This document shows positions 36,824 through 50,900 of a stretch of 64,000 bases of DNA, piece after piece. The notes below the pieces were generated by a model. That model made no database searches, had not been told where the DNA came from, and was given only the letters and a program-made list of their open reading frames with translations. Position 1 is the stretch's first letter; each line of letters opens with the position of its first letter. Source of the stretch: Pseudoscleropodium purum (taxonomy: Eukaryota; Streptophyta; Bryopsida; Hypnales; Brachytheciaceae); contig OZ017799.1 in the NCBI GenBank assembly GCA_963969395.1, positions 6,140,501 through 6,204,500 of the forward strand. Direction: 5' to 3'. Both the position numbers and the translations under genes were made by a program.

Positions 36824-39800
36824 AGACGGCTTCGGAGAGTTGCTGCACGTGGTAAGAATATGTGTGTCAAATTTTCGAGTTTGGGGGCTTGAATTTCTTG
36901 TAGAAGCCTCTGGAAGCTTACGAATTTCTACTGTATCTTTTATCTGTTACCTCTTATACTAGGGTTTGTCACACCTTCTCCAAGAATGAAATTTTTGTGA
37001 AGAATGAGAAAGGTGTAGGGAGTGAAAATAGGAGCGCTTCTTGAGTGTCCTGTGGAGAATGAGAATGGGGAATGGAGAGTGAGACTTGTGAAGCATTGAA
37101 AATTTTGCTTGTGAAAACTTTTTCATGTCTTTTTTTAACCTCCAGAGTAGGGAAAAAAACTTTTCAATCTTTAAAGAATGGAACCTCAACAATTCAAGGA
37201 GAGAGTGACACATCTTCATTCTTTGAAGATTGAGAATGGGAGAAGGTGTGACAACCCCTACTGCTTACAAAGAGTGTGACAATCTCATCTATGCTATTTT
37301 TCATTAAATAATTTTTTCTTCCAAAATTCTAATGTCATCTTTATAGCTTGATGCTCACTATCTTTTAGCAATTGCAATGAAGATTTGTTTGCCAATAAGG
37401 GTTTGTTGTAAATATTACAAATAACAAAAAAATTGTTAGTGGTGGTTAAAAGAATATATGTTTGTAAGTTTCTTTTTTTTGGGAGGTGTGAGTGTTTGTG
37501 ATCATTTTATTAAAAGAAACTAGTATGGTAATTGCACTTATTTGTAGTGTTTTTTAGAAACCACCCACTTTTAATCATGTGCTAAAATGAAGCGTTTTTG
37601 TTTATATGAATTTAGGCAAGTTTTGAAATACACTTAGAGTACTTTATACTATGGATAGAAGGAGAAGTATGCTAGTCAAGAAATGTAGAGAAATAGAACA
37701 ATATAATTGAAACAAATTTCATTCTTCATTGAAGTAGGATTACACTATGGCCAAGACTTGTCTAGTAGAGAACTTCAAGCATGGATGGAAAATGACATGG
37801 TTGCCTGTGCAACAATATTTTTGTTAGGGGAATTCTTCAGAAGTGAAGTTTATTGGGTAGCTTCAATCCTATAAACAAGAAAGTTGTTCTTCATTGAATT
37901 GGATTTACACTATGGCTAAGACTTGTCCGCCAAAGAACTTGAAGCATATATGGATGAAAAATGACACGGTTACCTATGTAATGATACTTTTGTTAGAGGA
38001 ATTCTTTGGAGGTTGAGTTTCTTGGATAGCTTCAATTCCATAGATAAGAAAGTTGGCTTTTAGAAAATTCTAACTTCATTAAAATGTTTTTTTATGTGAT
38101 CTTTTTGAGGTGTGTGATTTGATTAGTCTAAGTTTTTATGAACAAGATTCATATTAGTATAGTGAGGCCTAACTTATATCAGCCCTAGAGCTAGAAGAAA
38201 AGTGGCCTAATTTGTCCTCAATCCGATCCAAATTCAATATTCCAACCTCTAATTAATTGAGGTTCAATTCTAGGATCCAATTTCTAATTTATGAGCTCTT
38301 GGATTTTGTTAATGTTCAATTAAATAAATATAAAAATATAGATATTTTCCTTTTCCTTTTCCTTTTTTTTTTCTATTTCCCCAAAAAATAATATTTTTCT
38401 TTCTTCATTCTTTTTTCTTCCTATTTATTTTATTTCAAAAATAAAAAAGATATTTTTTAGATTTTTTAAAATTGTTTCTTTTGTAATTTTATTTTTTTCA
38501 ATATTTGGATTAATTGTTAGTAATTTATATGGGGTGGACTATTGAAATTTTATGAGGGTCTACTAATGTTCAATTCCCCCAAATATAAAACATGCACAAA
38601 AAAATCCAAAAATTTTCTAAAAGAAAAGAATAATTGTTGTTAATTGTTAAAGTAAAAAGTCACCTAATTCTTCTTCTTAATACCAATAGGTTTCTTAGAC
38701 AAAATAAGTTCATATATTCTCTTTAGTATTGCAACATATTTCTACGCTAATATCAATTACTGTTGAAACAATGTACACATTACATGGCAAGCATATCTCT
38801 TTGTAAGCACAAGAATCAACATTTTGTTGTTGTTGCCATGTCTTTGTCTTGTTTTGATTCTCTCTTAACCCTTAAAAGAAGCAACCCCCCATGATCAAGG
38901 TAACTTAGTCACTGCAAAACTGTTTTGATTATTGTACCAACAAGTGGATTCCTTATTTCTACCACCACCTTATGTCATGTCATCCATCAACCACTTTTTG
39001 GCTTCAGTGTTGTATATAGGTTAAACTATTGTTTTAACAAGCTAAACTAGAAGATTATGATCTCTTGAATGCAAACTCTTCCCAACTGATTGCTCAGGCA
39101 AATGTAAATTACATCAAGCCTTTTTTTAGAGGTAGACTAAAGCTATACCAACACAATTTTTTTAATTTTCTTGAAACACATGGACAAATTCCATTAAATA
39201 AGGAAAGAGTACATAAAACCAGAGGACCACATCCTTGGCAGAGATTTTTACATTTTCTAAAATATTTTCAAATTTTTAAAACAAAATAGGATGAGAGACA
39301 GCGAGTCGAAAACGAACCACCATAGCAGGTGAAGCCAATGAACAAAGCCAAAGCCAAACTGGAGACAGGTCTAGGCAAGCACCTAGTTGTAAACTATAAG
39401 AGGACCGGAACAATTTATTCATTTTTAAGCTATGCTTCACAAATGGTAGCTACTGTGCCTATTTACTATTATTAGTCTAGTCAAAATTTCAAAATTTCTT
39501 GTTAGCAAATGAAAGGAGGTTTTAACGCACCAAAGAATGCAGCATTTGGATCCTTTATGTAAAAGTTATGGAGGGTCAAAGTTTAAAATAATGACTTTTG
39601 GTGATTGACAGTAGAAATGTTCATGATTCAACGGAGGAGCCCAATTCAACCTTAGAGGGGAGTTTGGGCCACCCAAAACCTCATCTTGATTGCTCTCTTG
39701 GGAGCAAAAGATTTGGTGTCTAAAATATGTCACCTAAGACAACACGTAGGATGAGTTGTATTGTTCAAGTCCAGTCCTAGTATAAAGCCCTTGGAGGCTA

Positions 39801-41448
39801 GATTTGGAGAAATTGAATGATTCTATTGGTTCAAACTTGAAAAGTTCAGGCCAACTTTCAGTTTGGCCCCAAGTATAAGTTGGGCCTTAATGTTGATGCA
39901 TGTTTTTATATGCTTGATTGATCAATCAACATGGCAATAAAGGTGCCAACAACTCTTGTGTAGATTTTGAAGTAACTAAGGTCAACGTTTGGGGAGAATC
40001 GCTACTTAGAGTAGAGTGTATTTTCAAAATGGCCAAAAATTCAATTGAAATTAATTTCAAGTTGAAGGATATTAAATTGGTGGAAATTTTAGTGGAAAAT
40101 TGGTAGAGGAAAAAAATCAAAGGAAAAATTAAATTGTTGAATAATTAAGTGTAGAAGGACACCAAGGATGTTTTTTGTCCTTTGGAAGGTCAAATAGGCT
40201 TTGTGCATATTGAAAAATGGATGATTTTCACCATTTTTTGAATTTGTACAATTTCTTTGATGCTCTATCCACATGATTGACTTATCTTCAAGACATTTTA
40301 GTTGTTTTTAAAATTTTATATGGAATAGTTTATAAAAAAAATTGGTATACTATCCAATGCATTTCAATACTTAGAGTTTTGTTCTTTAAAACTTGATTTG
40401 AACACTTTTTGAATTCATAGATTTTTTGTTGGGTGTTTGAAAAATGCATTAAAGAGAATCTAAAATCCCCTTTTGATTACCAATATTTCCAACAAGTGTT
40501 CAGAATAACCTTGCCAATCACCGCACAGATAGAATTCAAGTCCTTTTACACAATGTAATACAAGCTTGCAATATATGAAATTTGGAGCGATTATTCAATG
40601 CGATGTTAAGATTATCTTCCAAAAAAAATACGTGAAAAGCTTCCTTCTTGCAAATTTTATTGAAACTAAATGACAACATGCTCCAAATTTTGTAAGAAAA
40701 ACACCACAGCTCTTCACCACACACTGTGCAGTGAGTGTGTGGAGGGCCAAATCTATGTTTCCCCATTCTTATTCGCACCAGATGTTCCTGTCCGGTGATT
40801 AGCAATTTCAATGTGCGGTGATTGGAACTGTGTGGTCAATGGCGGGTTTACTCTACTTACATGTACATCTCCCTTGGAAAAATGAATAATTTTGATTTTT
40901 TAAAACAATGGTCCCCAACTTGCTACTGTACACATGTCTCATTTTCATTTGACCTTGTAACTCTTTTACTTTCATTTCACCACTCCTACATAGAGCCACA
41001 AGAGTACAACCATTCTAGATGCATGAAGGGCCTCAACAAGTCAAATTATTGCTTGACACATTTTTCATATATGCATTAGCTGACAACCATTGCTAAGTCT
41101 CTCCTAATGGGTAGAAGACAACAAATTTTGCTAGTCAATAATAAGAATCATGCTCAAATCCTCATTCGGACAATTTTAGGTGATGTTACCTTAAACCCGA
41201 ACCAATTTTCGAATGCTTACTCAAGGTACAAGCTACAGCAAGACAAAAATTAAGTAAGACGAAAAGATACAGTGTAAACACCTCCAGAGCAAATATGACT
41301 CTTCTGACTGCAGAGCCTAAAGCAATCCATCCCCTCAATTTGCTGCAGCTACGTGTGACGGCATCGAAGTTCTCAAATCGACCAATGTAGGATAATCAAA
41401 ATACAAGCTGTCCAGTTTCTTTTTCTACCGAGATTACACTGTATCTTT
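36824..41448. other. Spacer between convergent cupin and FTSHI2 genes
   Basis: AT-rich non-coding sequence. It holds the tandem duplication at 37722-38054 and, around 38330-38480, a low-complexity T/C-rich stretch. Minus-strand frames such as 40536-40811 are open but carry no recognisable domain. Confidence 0.5.
37722..38054. repeat. 165-bp tandem duplication
   Basis: Two adjacent diverged copies, 37722-37886 and 37887-38054, each start TTCTTCATTGAA and share ACACTATGGCYAAGACTTGTC and TTTTGTTAGRGGAATTCTT. In one plus frame the first copy reads as a coherent peptide of about 40 residues. No stop-free frame spans both copies, so a duplicated gene fragment is possible but unproven. Confidence 0.7.
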
Positions 41449-44400
41449 TCAGTTTCTGATGCTTCGCTTCTCAGCTATCATTGACTCTTGAAAAGCTGCA
41501 AGGCTGCGATTGCGTACCTCCATTGGTGTGGGTGGTGGCGGGTCCAAATTTGCGTATGTAGCGACTAATCTCTCAAAATCTACTTGCCTAATTACTCGGT
41601 CTTTCACTAATTTCTCAACGATTTTGTTGACCAATGTCTTGTTCTTCTTCAAATACTGCCAAATATCCAAACAAGGAAGTGTCAATCAAGTGAAGGCCTT
41701 GGAAACTGAACGCAAGGGATAGAAAATTAGAATTGTGTCAAGAGATTAGGCATGTTACACACCTCAAGTACACGATCATAACACTGATTTAGAACCTTCA
41801 ACGCCTCAATGTCCACAGACTGCAAGCGTCCAAACACTGGAATAAGTATACGTGTGATCGCAAGTAAAGTATTGCATAGCACATTTGCTTCATGTTACAA
41901 ACTGCTCAGTTGCACGCTCTCGAAATGAACCGACAGAACAATTAGTTTCCACAGCGAAAATGAAGACGACTTGGAAAATGACTGGAAAACGATCTCCATG
42001 CCAATGGTACACACAACCACAGCAGACAGTGTCTGTAGTACCTTCACACTTTCGTAGTTATAAACACAATCGTGGAGACCGTAAAGGTTTGCATTATCAG
42101 AGAGGCCTGCAAACACAAATTTGCGTGCAGCATCGCGTGCCTGGTCTACTGTGTCAGCCCAGATAGTACTCATCTGCGACAAACCAAACAAGTTAATATT
42201 CCATCAGGAAAAATTATAGCCAGTTTTAGGTACATCTGTTGCATAAGATTTTCCATCCAGGGTGTGCATATGATCTAGTTCAAAGCCATAGGCGACAAGT
42301 CATACGGGAGCAAACTTACATTATCAATACCATTCCATATCTCATCAGCTGCTCGTGGTGCAAGCTGGACTGCAATGTAGTCCAGCATTCCTTGGCGGCT
42401 GTTGCAATGAGAGATACGACACCCTCAATATCAGAAGCTAGGCAGTCACCATAAAACCGATCAAATGTACCATTTACTTTGCCTGCCAATTATTAGGAGC
42501 AAATTGACGTTCCTTTCTTCCAAGAAACAAGTCTCCTCGTCACACCCCATTTTGGAATCGAACTCAGATTATCAATAATGCCACCCTTAAACAAGAAGTT
42601 GCAAAATAAAAAGCATCTTAAACCTTAAATGACGTCACCACACCTCGCATGACTAGAATAGTGTGAGAACCTGATAGATTGCAGTTCAAATTTGGTGCGG
42701 TCAGTCTTAAATCGCACTGCACCTTTCTCCTCTCCCATTCTAGGGATGATGGTTACCTGAAAGAAGACGTTCATTGTAAGGACATCTTGCATGACAGGGT
42801 GTAGCGCATGTAGCGCAACTAATGAAGCACTATGAACACCACTGAAAGGACAATAAATAGATTTCCCACGAATATGATTCACTTGTAAGAGATAAATTCC
42901 TATGCCAAATGGGAATGAAAGTGTCAGACACGGAAGGAAAGGAGACCATTCAGGACCTTATCCCACAAAGTAGTTGCAGAGCTATCAGCAGTCTCTATGT
43001 ACCAGAATTGCCCTCGATACTTACGCAAGAATGTGGAGGACATACTTCACATACAATGTGAGACTATGATGTAAAGAATACGAAAAGAGTGCAGAGTAAG
43101 AGAAAGACAACTGAAATCTCTAGCCTTCATCTGCACGCTATAAATTAAGGTTCATAAAGAATGAGAGGACTTGACAAAATTTCATTGAGATGATCACAAT
43201 CGAAATTCAGGTAAAATTCGGACAAACCAGTTGAATTTGTTTCAAGTCAGGGCAGTTTGCTGCAAAGGCCGCCATTGATGCCTCATTTAATGCAAGCATC
43301 CGCAATAAGTAGCCACTTCGAGGGCGCGGATCAGGGTGACCTCCCTCCTCAAGCTGGGCAGCCTCTAGCAAGTCATCTGTGGTGATCTTTAAAACCAGCA
43401 TGAAATTCGTCAGGTTCACAACATTAAATGTAACAAGGCAGTTCTACGTAATGTGTAGAGAGAGACAAGACTGCAGTTTGGAGGATACATAAGACGACCT
43501 CTCGGAGAAAATAAGCAAGCATACAATTCAAGAATTTAATGAATAGTATGAACAACCTCAGTTCGACGGTCTCGCAGAACTCCAAGAGCTGCAACATCAA
43601 GAATATTAGCCAATTGGGCTCCCACCATTCCGTCAGTCATTTCAGCTACCGCATCAAAGTCCACCTCTTCTGCCATTGGTTTGTTTCGAGCATGGACCTA
43701 CACACATTTTTGCACTGATCACGTTGACAATGCTTCTCTGAAATAAAATGGCAAGATATTCCGTCACTGCGAAGAGGTTCTTGAGTAAGATAAACAATTA
43801 CTAGAACCTTCTGGAACAGGTACCTGCGTTTAAAGACCGCTCACTATAATCAGCAGGAAAAGCAAAATTATGACCTATATGGGCATAATCGAAAAGAGTA
43901 AGTAATGTTACCTTGAGAATCTCAGCACGACCTTTGGTCCCAGGCTTTGGAATAAAGATCTTCCGATCAAACCGTCCAGGTCGAACAAGTGCAGTATCTA
44001 AAATATCAGGCCTGTTCGTAGCAGCTATTGTGATAACCTCTCCTCTTCCTTCAAACCCATCAAGGCAGGTGAGAAGCTGCAACCTCACACACCATGTTTC
44101 CAGAATCAGTTCAGAACCACATAAGAAGGGCAAAGCAACCTTCAAAATATCAATCCGCAAGAAGAACCATATATCTAAATCTAGCAACGCACGCAGGTAA
44201 AATATAATCATGCACTGGGTTTGAAAGCTCATTAAAAGACACGACAAAGAAATAAAGCACACCGCACTAAAACCCAGCTCTGTAGGGAATCCTTTGGAAA
44301 AAAGTCGAAGGAATTAGGAACCTGATTCAATGTCGCATCACGCTCTTGCCCACCAGACCCTCCTATTAAACCACGCTGCCTCCCAACTGCATCCAACTCA

Positions 44401-46972
44401 TCAATGAAAACCACTGCTGGCGCCTGCAATAAACATCAATCAAACTTCATCTCTGAGAAACACTCTTCCAGACATAGAGAGAGAAAAAAAATTAGCATGC
44501 TTTACAACTTTAAATAATGAAAGGATTCGTGCCCTAAAGCTTTAAAAATTGGAACTGATATTAAAATAGGAAAATATGCCTAATTCTGCACGGAAATTAA
44601 TACCTTGGAATAAACTGCTATGAACCAAACCTATTCTACAACTAATCTGGATCGAATTCAACACTAAAAAGAAACACTGTCATGTAGCTTCGAAATGGAG
44701 AAAAGCAAAGATCAATGCACTTACATTCTCTCGAGCCTCGTTATACAACGCGCGCACTCGAGAAGCTCCAACTCCAACATAGATCTCCACAAATTGGGAT
44801 GCTGAAATTGAAAAGAAGTTAACTCCAGCCTCACCAGCAACTGCTTTTGCCAAGAGAGTCTTTCCTGTCCCTGGCTCTCCACAAAGCAGAATACCAGCTG
44901 CAATAGCCACCAGACACACCATTATGATGATTGCACAGCATCGCACACCAGTACGAAGAACTAAAACTGAAAGTATTGCATGTTGAGCATTCATATCAAG
45001 GATGATGAGTACTGTATTTGAAACATTTCTGTAAAATAATATACCAGGAATTTTACTGCCTCGCCGCCTATATTTTTCACCATACGTAAAGAAGTCTACA
45101 ATTTCCTCGAGCTCCTTGCGGATATCACCCAGTCCCGCAACATCCGCAAACTTTACGTCCGCATCTAGATCCAGAAACTGAGGCGGACGGCGACCTTTTG
45201 CGCGTCTCACTCGTGCACCTGTGAACAGAAAGTTAGAAATTTTATGTTACCGGTATAATGACCAAGAAATTCACCCCTATACAAAAAAGTCCCTACCCAG
45301 TCATAGCTTGATCACCATATCGAGCACAATACATTTCAAATACCTGACTTCATAAACTTCATTCCCATTTTCAGTTGGGGATTGTTCTCCACCTCCTCCA
45401 ATCTCTTCTTTTCTTCCTCACTTAATCCTTCCTTTCCCCAGTCTTCAGTCGTTGACATGGCCTGTACAGAGCAGAATCGCAAACCTCATAAGTAAAAGCG
45501 TAAAATAGATGCACGATATAACAAGCATTGAGGTTTTGCTGTGATCACCCGAGACAATGAACAACTACTGTGAGGTTGATTCATTGAGTTCGTGATCCAA
45601 CCTCAGCAGCTTCCATTTCACCCTCCCATTCCCGCATTTTGCGACGCTCCTCTTCCTCAGCCTGCTCAATTTTCAACCGATCTTCATAATCCTGTTTCCT
45701 TTTCTTCACCCCCACAACAACTGTTTGGTAAAATAACCAGAAAAAGAAGACTCCCATTAAGAAGCGGAAGCCTTCATTTCTAGATGCACTGTAGAAGAAA
45801 TTACTCCAATCAGCACTGTCCTGCGCTTGCTGTTCCATTCGAAGCTCCCGTTTCTCTGCCTCACGTGCCCACTTTTCCTCCCTTTTCCGCAACCTTTCTT
45901 CCTGATCTCTTTGAGACTGTGCTAGGGCCCTAGCTTCCTTCGTTTCCCTGATCCTCTGTGCCTCCATTCGCCTTGCCTCAGCTTGTTGCTCCTTGCGTTC
46001 TCGCTCCATCTCCCTGCGAGTCCTGGCCAACTCCTCTAACCTTGAGCTAGCAGAAGATTTCCCTTTCCCCGTACTAGTGGTAGTCTTTGGTTTACTCAAC
46101 CACCCCTGGATTTTCCAGAGAAAGGTGAGAGAGGGTCCCTTGGCAGCCCAACCCTCCACCTTTGGAGTAGGAATCGGGGGAGAAAATGCATCGATAAGGA
46201 GACTGTTGAGTTCCATGTACTCCCAGCTCGACCAAAATTGTTCATCCCTATCTGGTGGTGGTAGCACACAGCGTAAAACTCGGTCGTCATTTAAGACAAT
46301 AAAAACTCTTTCTGGCCGCTCCTTCAACCTGCTATTGGGATGCTTAATGATGTGTTTCAATTTATCTGCTTCTCGAAGCTCTAGCACCTCAGTGTAAGGT
46401 ATCGTCTCCTCGACTCTGGGGAGATCTTTCACCCATTCCTTCCTTTCTTCTAACTGCATGGTCGGAACAGCCTTGGGCACTCGCGCTTTCTTCTTCGATC
46501 TTTCGGCTACTTTAGCTGAAGCTTCTGCAGTAATAATCGTTGGAAGGACCAGAGCCAAAGTCGTAAGGAGAGCTAATTTGGACACGGATGGACTGTTCGA
46601 AGTCGTCGGAACTTCCTCTACGATCTCAGAGCTATCCTTGCTGAGTGATGAATCCAAAGAATCAGAAAAAGTAGCACTAGATCTAACCAGCAGTCTCCCA
46701 TGCTGCCCTGTCACATGCCTGGAATACAACAAGCACCGCTGCAAGGATGAAACAACTCTCCTGCTGCTCTTCAACTTGATGAGAGGGCATAATTGCGTTC
46801 GTCCAAAGGAAGCATCCCCCACGAGTCCCTTCGGCATCCAGAGTGCGGGGATGCGTAATCTGTGGTTTTGAAGAGAGTGAGGGAAGGCGGCAAATCTCAA
46901 GGCTACCCCACTCATCCTGTTAGTGGCCGCGATTCTACACACAAGAGAATGGTTGACGTACGCTGTGGCCAT
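41449..46972 (-). CDS. FTSHI2: Inactive FtsH-like AAA protein FTSHI2 (EMB2083), chloroplast
   Basis: Thirteen exons: 46972-45602, 45461-45344, 45218-45045, 44897-44725, 44423-44322, 44076-43912, 43697-43557, 43386-43228, 42756-42671, 42398-42320, 42173-42042, 41819-41763 and 41655-41449. All are GT-AG and together make 987 aa. The N-terminus is Ser/Arg-rich like a plastid transit peptide. Hydrophobic segments lie at about 133-149 and 402-422, around a long charged coiled coil (311-388). The AAA module has Walker A GEPGTGKT (about 561), Walker B FIDELD (about 618) and the second region of homology [20 protein letters not shown]. Where active FtsH has HEAGH, this protein has NEASM (about 782-786), so the zinc protease site is lost. 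The C-terminal half follows Arabidopsis FTSHI2 closely ([16 protein letters not shown]). The family forms the envelope FtsHi motor complex needed for protein import and embryo development. The protein is intact and longer at the N-terminus than the Arabidopsis version. Confidence 0.95.
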
Positions 46973-47992
46973 CTTGGAAGGATGAGGAAGAAGGTGAGGC
47001 TCTCAACCAGTCTTCTCCTCGCAATGAGGGTTCATAGGCGGTTTGACCATGAGTACTCTGCTCCAAAAAACAAAAGAACAGACCTCGTTAGAATGTCCTA
47101 AAAACTGTATGATTCAGAGACGCATTACGTCTCTCTTGCTTATGGAAATCTGAATCCGCCCTGGACCCTGACACCTAATTGGAAGCTCCGACAACTGCTT
47201 TCCACATACTCAAAACTCTCAATCGCCATGTCCCTTTACCCTAATTTTGGATTTGGCGAGAATCTTTATCCCAGCCGACTCACCCTTCAATTTCCACAGG
47301 AGAGAAACCACAAAGTGAGGAGAGTCTCCTCAATGTCGCACTCAAGAACTGCCCATACGGTAAACCTAATCGGCAATACCCAAATCAAATTCCTCTAAAA
47401 CCCTAATTCAACACAGTTGTCGGAATTACCAATAATCCCTCCACATCTCCAAAACCCAAAAAGCTGTTCAACGAAATAAAAGCAGAGCGCAGCTGAGAAG
47501 ATTGAAAATTAGTAAACTCCACCTCCAATGCTTCAAACGTTCACTACTTCTGCATCCCATCAATTTCCCCATCGATTTCCCCATCGATTTCTACAAAACC
47601 CGAATCTATTCAGCGCCAGTGCGAGCAGGATAAGGTGAAGCGAAATGCAGGCATTGTACCTGAAAGAACGCGATTGCATGCAATTCGATTGAATTTCGAT
47701 TGCAATTCGATAGAAATTCAGAGTCTCGTTTGGTCGTGGGAGGATTGTAGTGAACATCCGCTGGCGTCCCAGTGTCGCCGGAGCAGGAGTCAGGTTTTGT
47801 GGAAATGGATAAAGCTCTGCGCAGGAGGGGGTTTGCCGAAGGTTTTGAAATGAGCCTGAAACCTTGACACTTGTGTTGTCGTGTGAACAGGGGTTCCATT
47901 CGAGGATAACAGATAAGAGCTTGAACTCGACATAAGGGACCCAATACCACTGCACAATTTAATTCAATTAGTGCGTGACCACTTCTGGACAA
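46973..47992 (-). promoter_or_regulatory. Upstream/5' UTR region of FTSHI2
   Basis: The kilobase before the FTSHI2 start has balanced base composition, several CCCTAA-type motifs (for example ACCCTAATTTTGG near 47240 and AACCCTAATTC near 47400) and no AT-rich repeats, so it is probably promoter and leader. The CCCTAA elements resemble telo-box motifs found in promoters of plant housekeeping genes. Open frames here (for example 47606-47992, minus) lack any domain. Confidence 0.4.
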
Positions 47993-50900
47993 TTTTGGAT
48001 GAATGTGATCTAATAAGTATGAAACTTTGGACGAAATTCAAATAATAATGAGATGAAATTTAGATGAAATTAGATAAATAGATGAAAGATTAATAAAATT
48101 TGGATGAACAATTAATGAAACTTGGATGAAAGTTCATTGGTAAAAAAGGTGTCATTGAGCAACGAGCTATAGAGTCAAAGCTTGGTACTTGAGAACCAAA
48201 TAAGAACTACTTTGTGTTCCAAGATCATTCTAAAAGCAACTTGATACTCCAAGACCATATGAAAACAAACTTAATTGTCTTATGAATTTGAAGCACAAAA
48301 TTCGATTGAGTATTGTAGCTTGGTGATCCAAGAAACTTTCTCTAGTAGTTATTAGGTGAGAATTGCAATATGATAGATATATAGTGTCAAAATATTGTTC
48401 ACCATACATGACTATCAAGGTTAGCAAAATAGAAATCCAATAAAAATATTGGTATTTTAGAAAAACTATTTTTTAAAATTTTAAAAAAAATTATATAGAA
48501 AAATATTGATTTTGAAAGAATATTCTTACTTTAGCATTTTTCAAATTTTATTTTTCAAGTATAATTAAATATTTGGCATGAAATGTCAATCCTAATAGTT
48601 GAATGTGATATATATTGAAAATATTTAAATCCTAAAGTCTCAAAGCCCCTTTGGCTTTTGGAAAGGGTTCTATGATCTCAATTTTGAATATGATTTTTTG
48701 AAATTTTTTTTGAAGACAGAATAACACATTAGCTTTTTAGGAATATGAGATTTTAAAAATTTGGATAATTTTTCCATGGTCTTTAGGGTTTATTTTAAAT
48801 TTCAATGGACATTGTAGATTGAAAGAATTGAGATGAAATGGATTAATTTAGATAGACTTTGATACATCATGATGGGTTAAATGGATTTTGATGTGAAGTT
48901 GAATATGCTTAGTTGCTTCAACTTCTTTGACTTCAATTAGATTAAATGGGGGGCTCACATTGGATTCCATCCACTTACCTCCTAGTAAAAAAATGAGTCT
49001 GTTTCCAACTATTATATAATACATTGCTTGAAAAAATCCATCTTAACTATTCATCGAAGAATCTTATCAACCCCACAAATTGTAAGCATCTAAATACATT
49101 ATCTAATACATTTTTTTGAGATTCTGTAAGGTCAATTGACATGTCAATTAATAATATTGAACCAATTCAAGCTTGTTGTTTGAATATTTGTTAATGTATA
49201 CTATAAATTTAATATTTTTTGGTACAAGTCAATCATTTCTAACATCCTAAATGCCTTCAATTTTCAAGTAGATTACATTCAGTTATTATGGTCATAAATT
49301 GTTTATAAGTTAGAATAAGGGTTTTTATTAATAATTCTACAATAGTTACAGGTTTCAAATTTATAGTTAAGTCTAACTATCTAAGGAATTAAAGAGAGAA
49401 AGATTATACTCTTGTATATTATCCATTGCAATCAATTTATTCTATCTAGAGAAGCACTTAGATACATAGTTTGAATATCAAACATTGACATCTACTGCAT
49501 TCCAATGCTTGAAAGTGACAACTAAGACCCCAATAAAGCTATTGTATATTAAGTGCACAAGGTCACAACTTCATGTTACAAAGTATTCTATTTGGATGGA
49601 CACCTGATCATCTTTACACACTTTCTTTTGCATATTTGGAAGCAATTTTGAACACTTATGTATAGTAATTTGTGACAAGTCTAGTCAATATTGAAACAAA
49701 TTAGAATTAAGCATTAAAAAAAAATGTCAATGAGGCTTCTAATCTACAAGTAGAAGGGAAACATTCAACAAGAGTAGTAATATGAGGGAATAACATCTAA
49801 AATCCTTTGAGGAAGGGTTTGGGCATCATTAGGGCATTTGAGGCCTTTAGAGGGCTACAAGTTCTCAAACAATAGGGAATAAAGATAAAAAATTTCCAAA
49901 ATTTCTAAAAAAATTAAAGAAAATCAACAAATAACATGGCCTGAATTGTAGAAGACAATTTACTGACATGATAAAAAAAAATGAATTTTCAGTTTTTTGA
50001 ATAAAAAAACACTTTGTTTACAAATGATTGGGAACTTCACCACTTTAAAAATTTTATGTGGCCAAGACCCGGCCATATCAAATAATATTATTCAATTAAT
50101 ATTTTAATATTTGTTATTTCATTATTTTGATTCATTAGTTCTATAAATATTATATTTTATTATTATTATTTTTTAATATATATAAAATTTGACCATCAAT
50201 ACATTAGTTCATAGCTTAGAAACAAGCCTAAAATGGCCTTCCCAAGCCTTCAAATCTCTTCTAATGATTTTTTTTATTGAACAAAAGGAACTTTTCTTGC
50301 ATTACAAAAAATTTCAGCCCTCTAGAAGGACATAAGTTTTGAACCCCCTAGGTGCAATTAGAGAGGAGTTCAAACTGTTTTTTTATTTTTTATTATTTTT
50401 TATGAAAGCAACTGATGTGGCACTACTTGTGCCACGTCAACACCACATCAAATTTTAATATTTTTTTAATATTTTTTTATTTTTCTGCACTTGCATTGTA
50501 GCATGTTGAAAAAATAAACTTTAGCAACCCTCGTAGGACTCAAATTTTTCCTAATGCTAACACTCATAAGCATTATAGAAAGTCAGGGTCTCCTAGACTC
50601 ATAGAGGGCCATTTGACTTTCAATAGATGTGTAAAAACAACAAATTTTTTAATATTTAAAAACAATTATATAAAGAGAGAGATTTTTTTAAAATTTTAAT
50701 TAAAAATTTGACAAGGTTTAGAATTTGACTTACATTGAGAGTTTTTTTGTTAGACAATTTTCACTTACATTTTTGGTATTTACATGTTTTAGGCCTTAGC
50801 ATAGGCTTGAAATTTGTAAATACTCATACAATCAAATGGCCTAGCCAAGGTCTGAAGTTTTCTATCATGGGAAATTCCAAATTATCCTAGGACACAATTT

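Noticed and set aside
40536..40811. 91-codon minus-strand frame with a Cys/His cluster
   Set aside because: HTHCTVCGEELWC looks zinc-finger-like, but the rest is AT-biased and no second ligand pair or family was found.
47560..47992. Two overlapping minus frames of about 130 codons upstream of FTSHI2
   Set aside because: They overlap each other in different frames, lack motifs and lie in the probable leader/promoter of FTSHI2.
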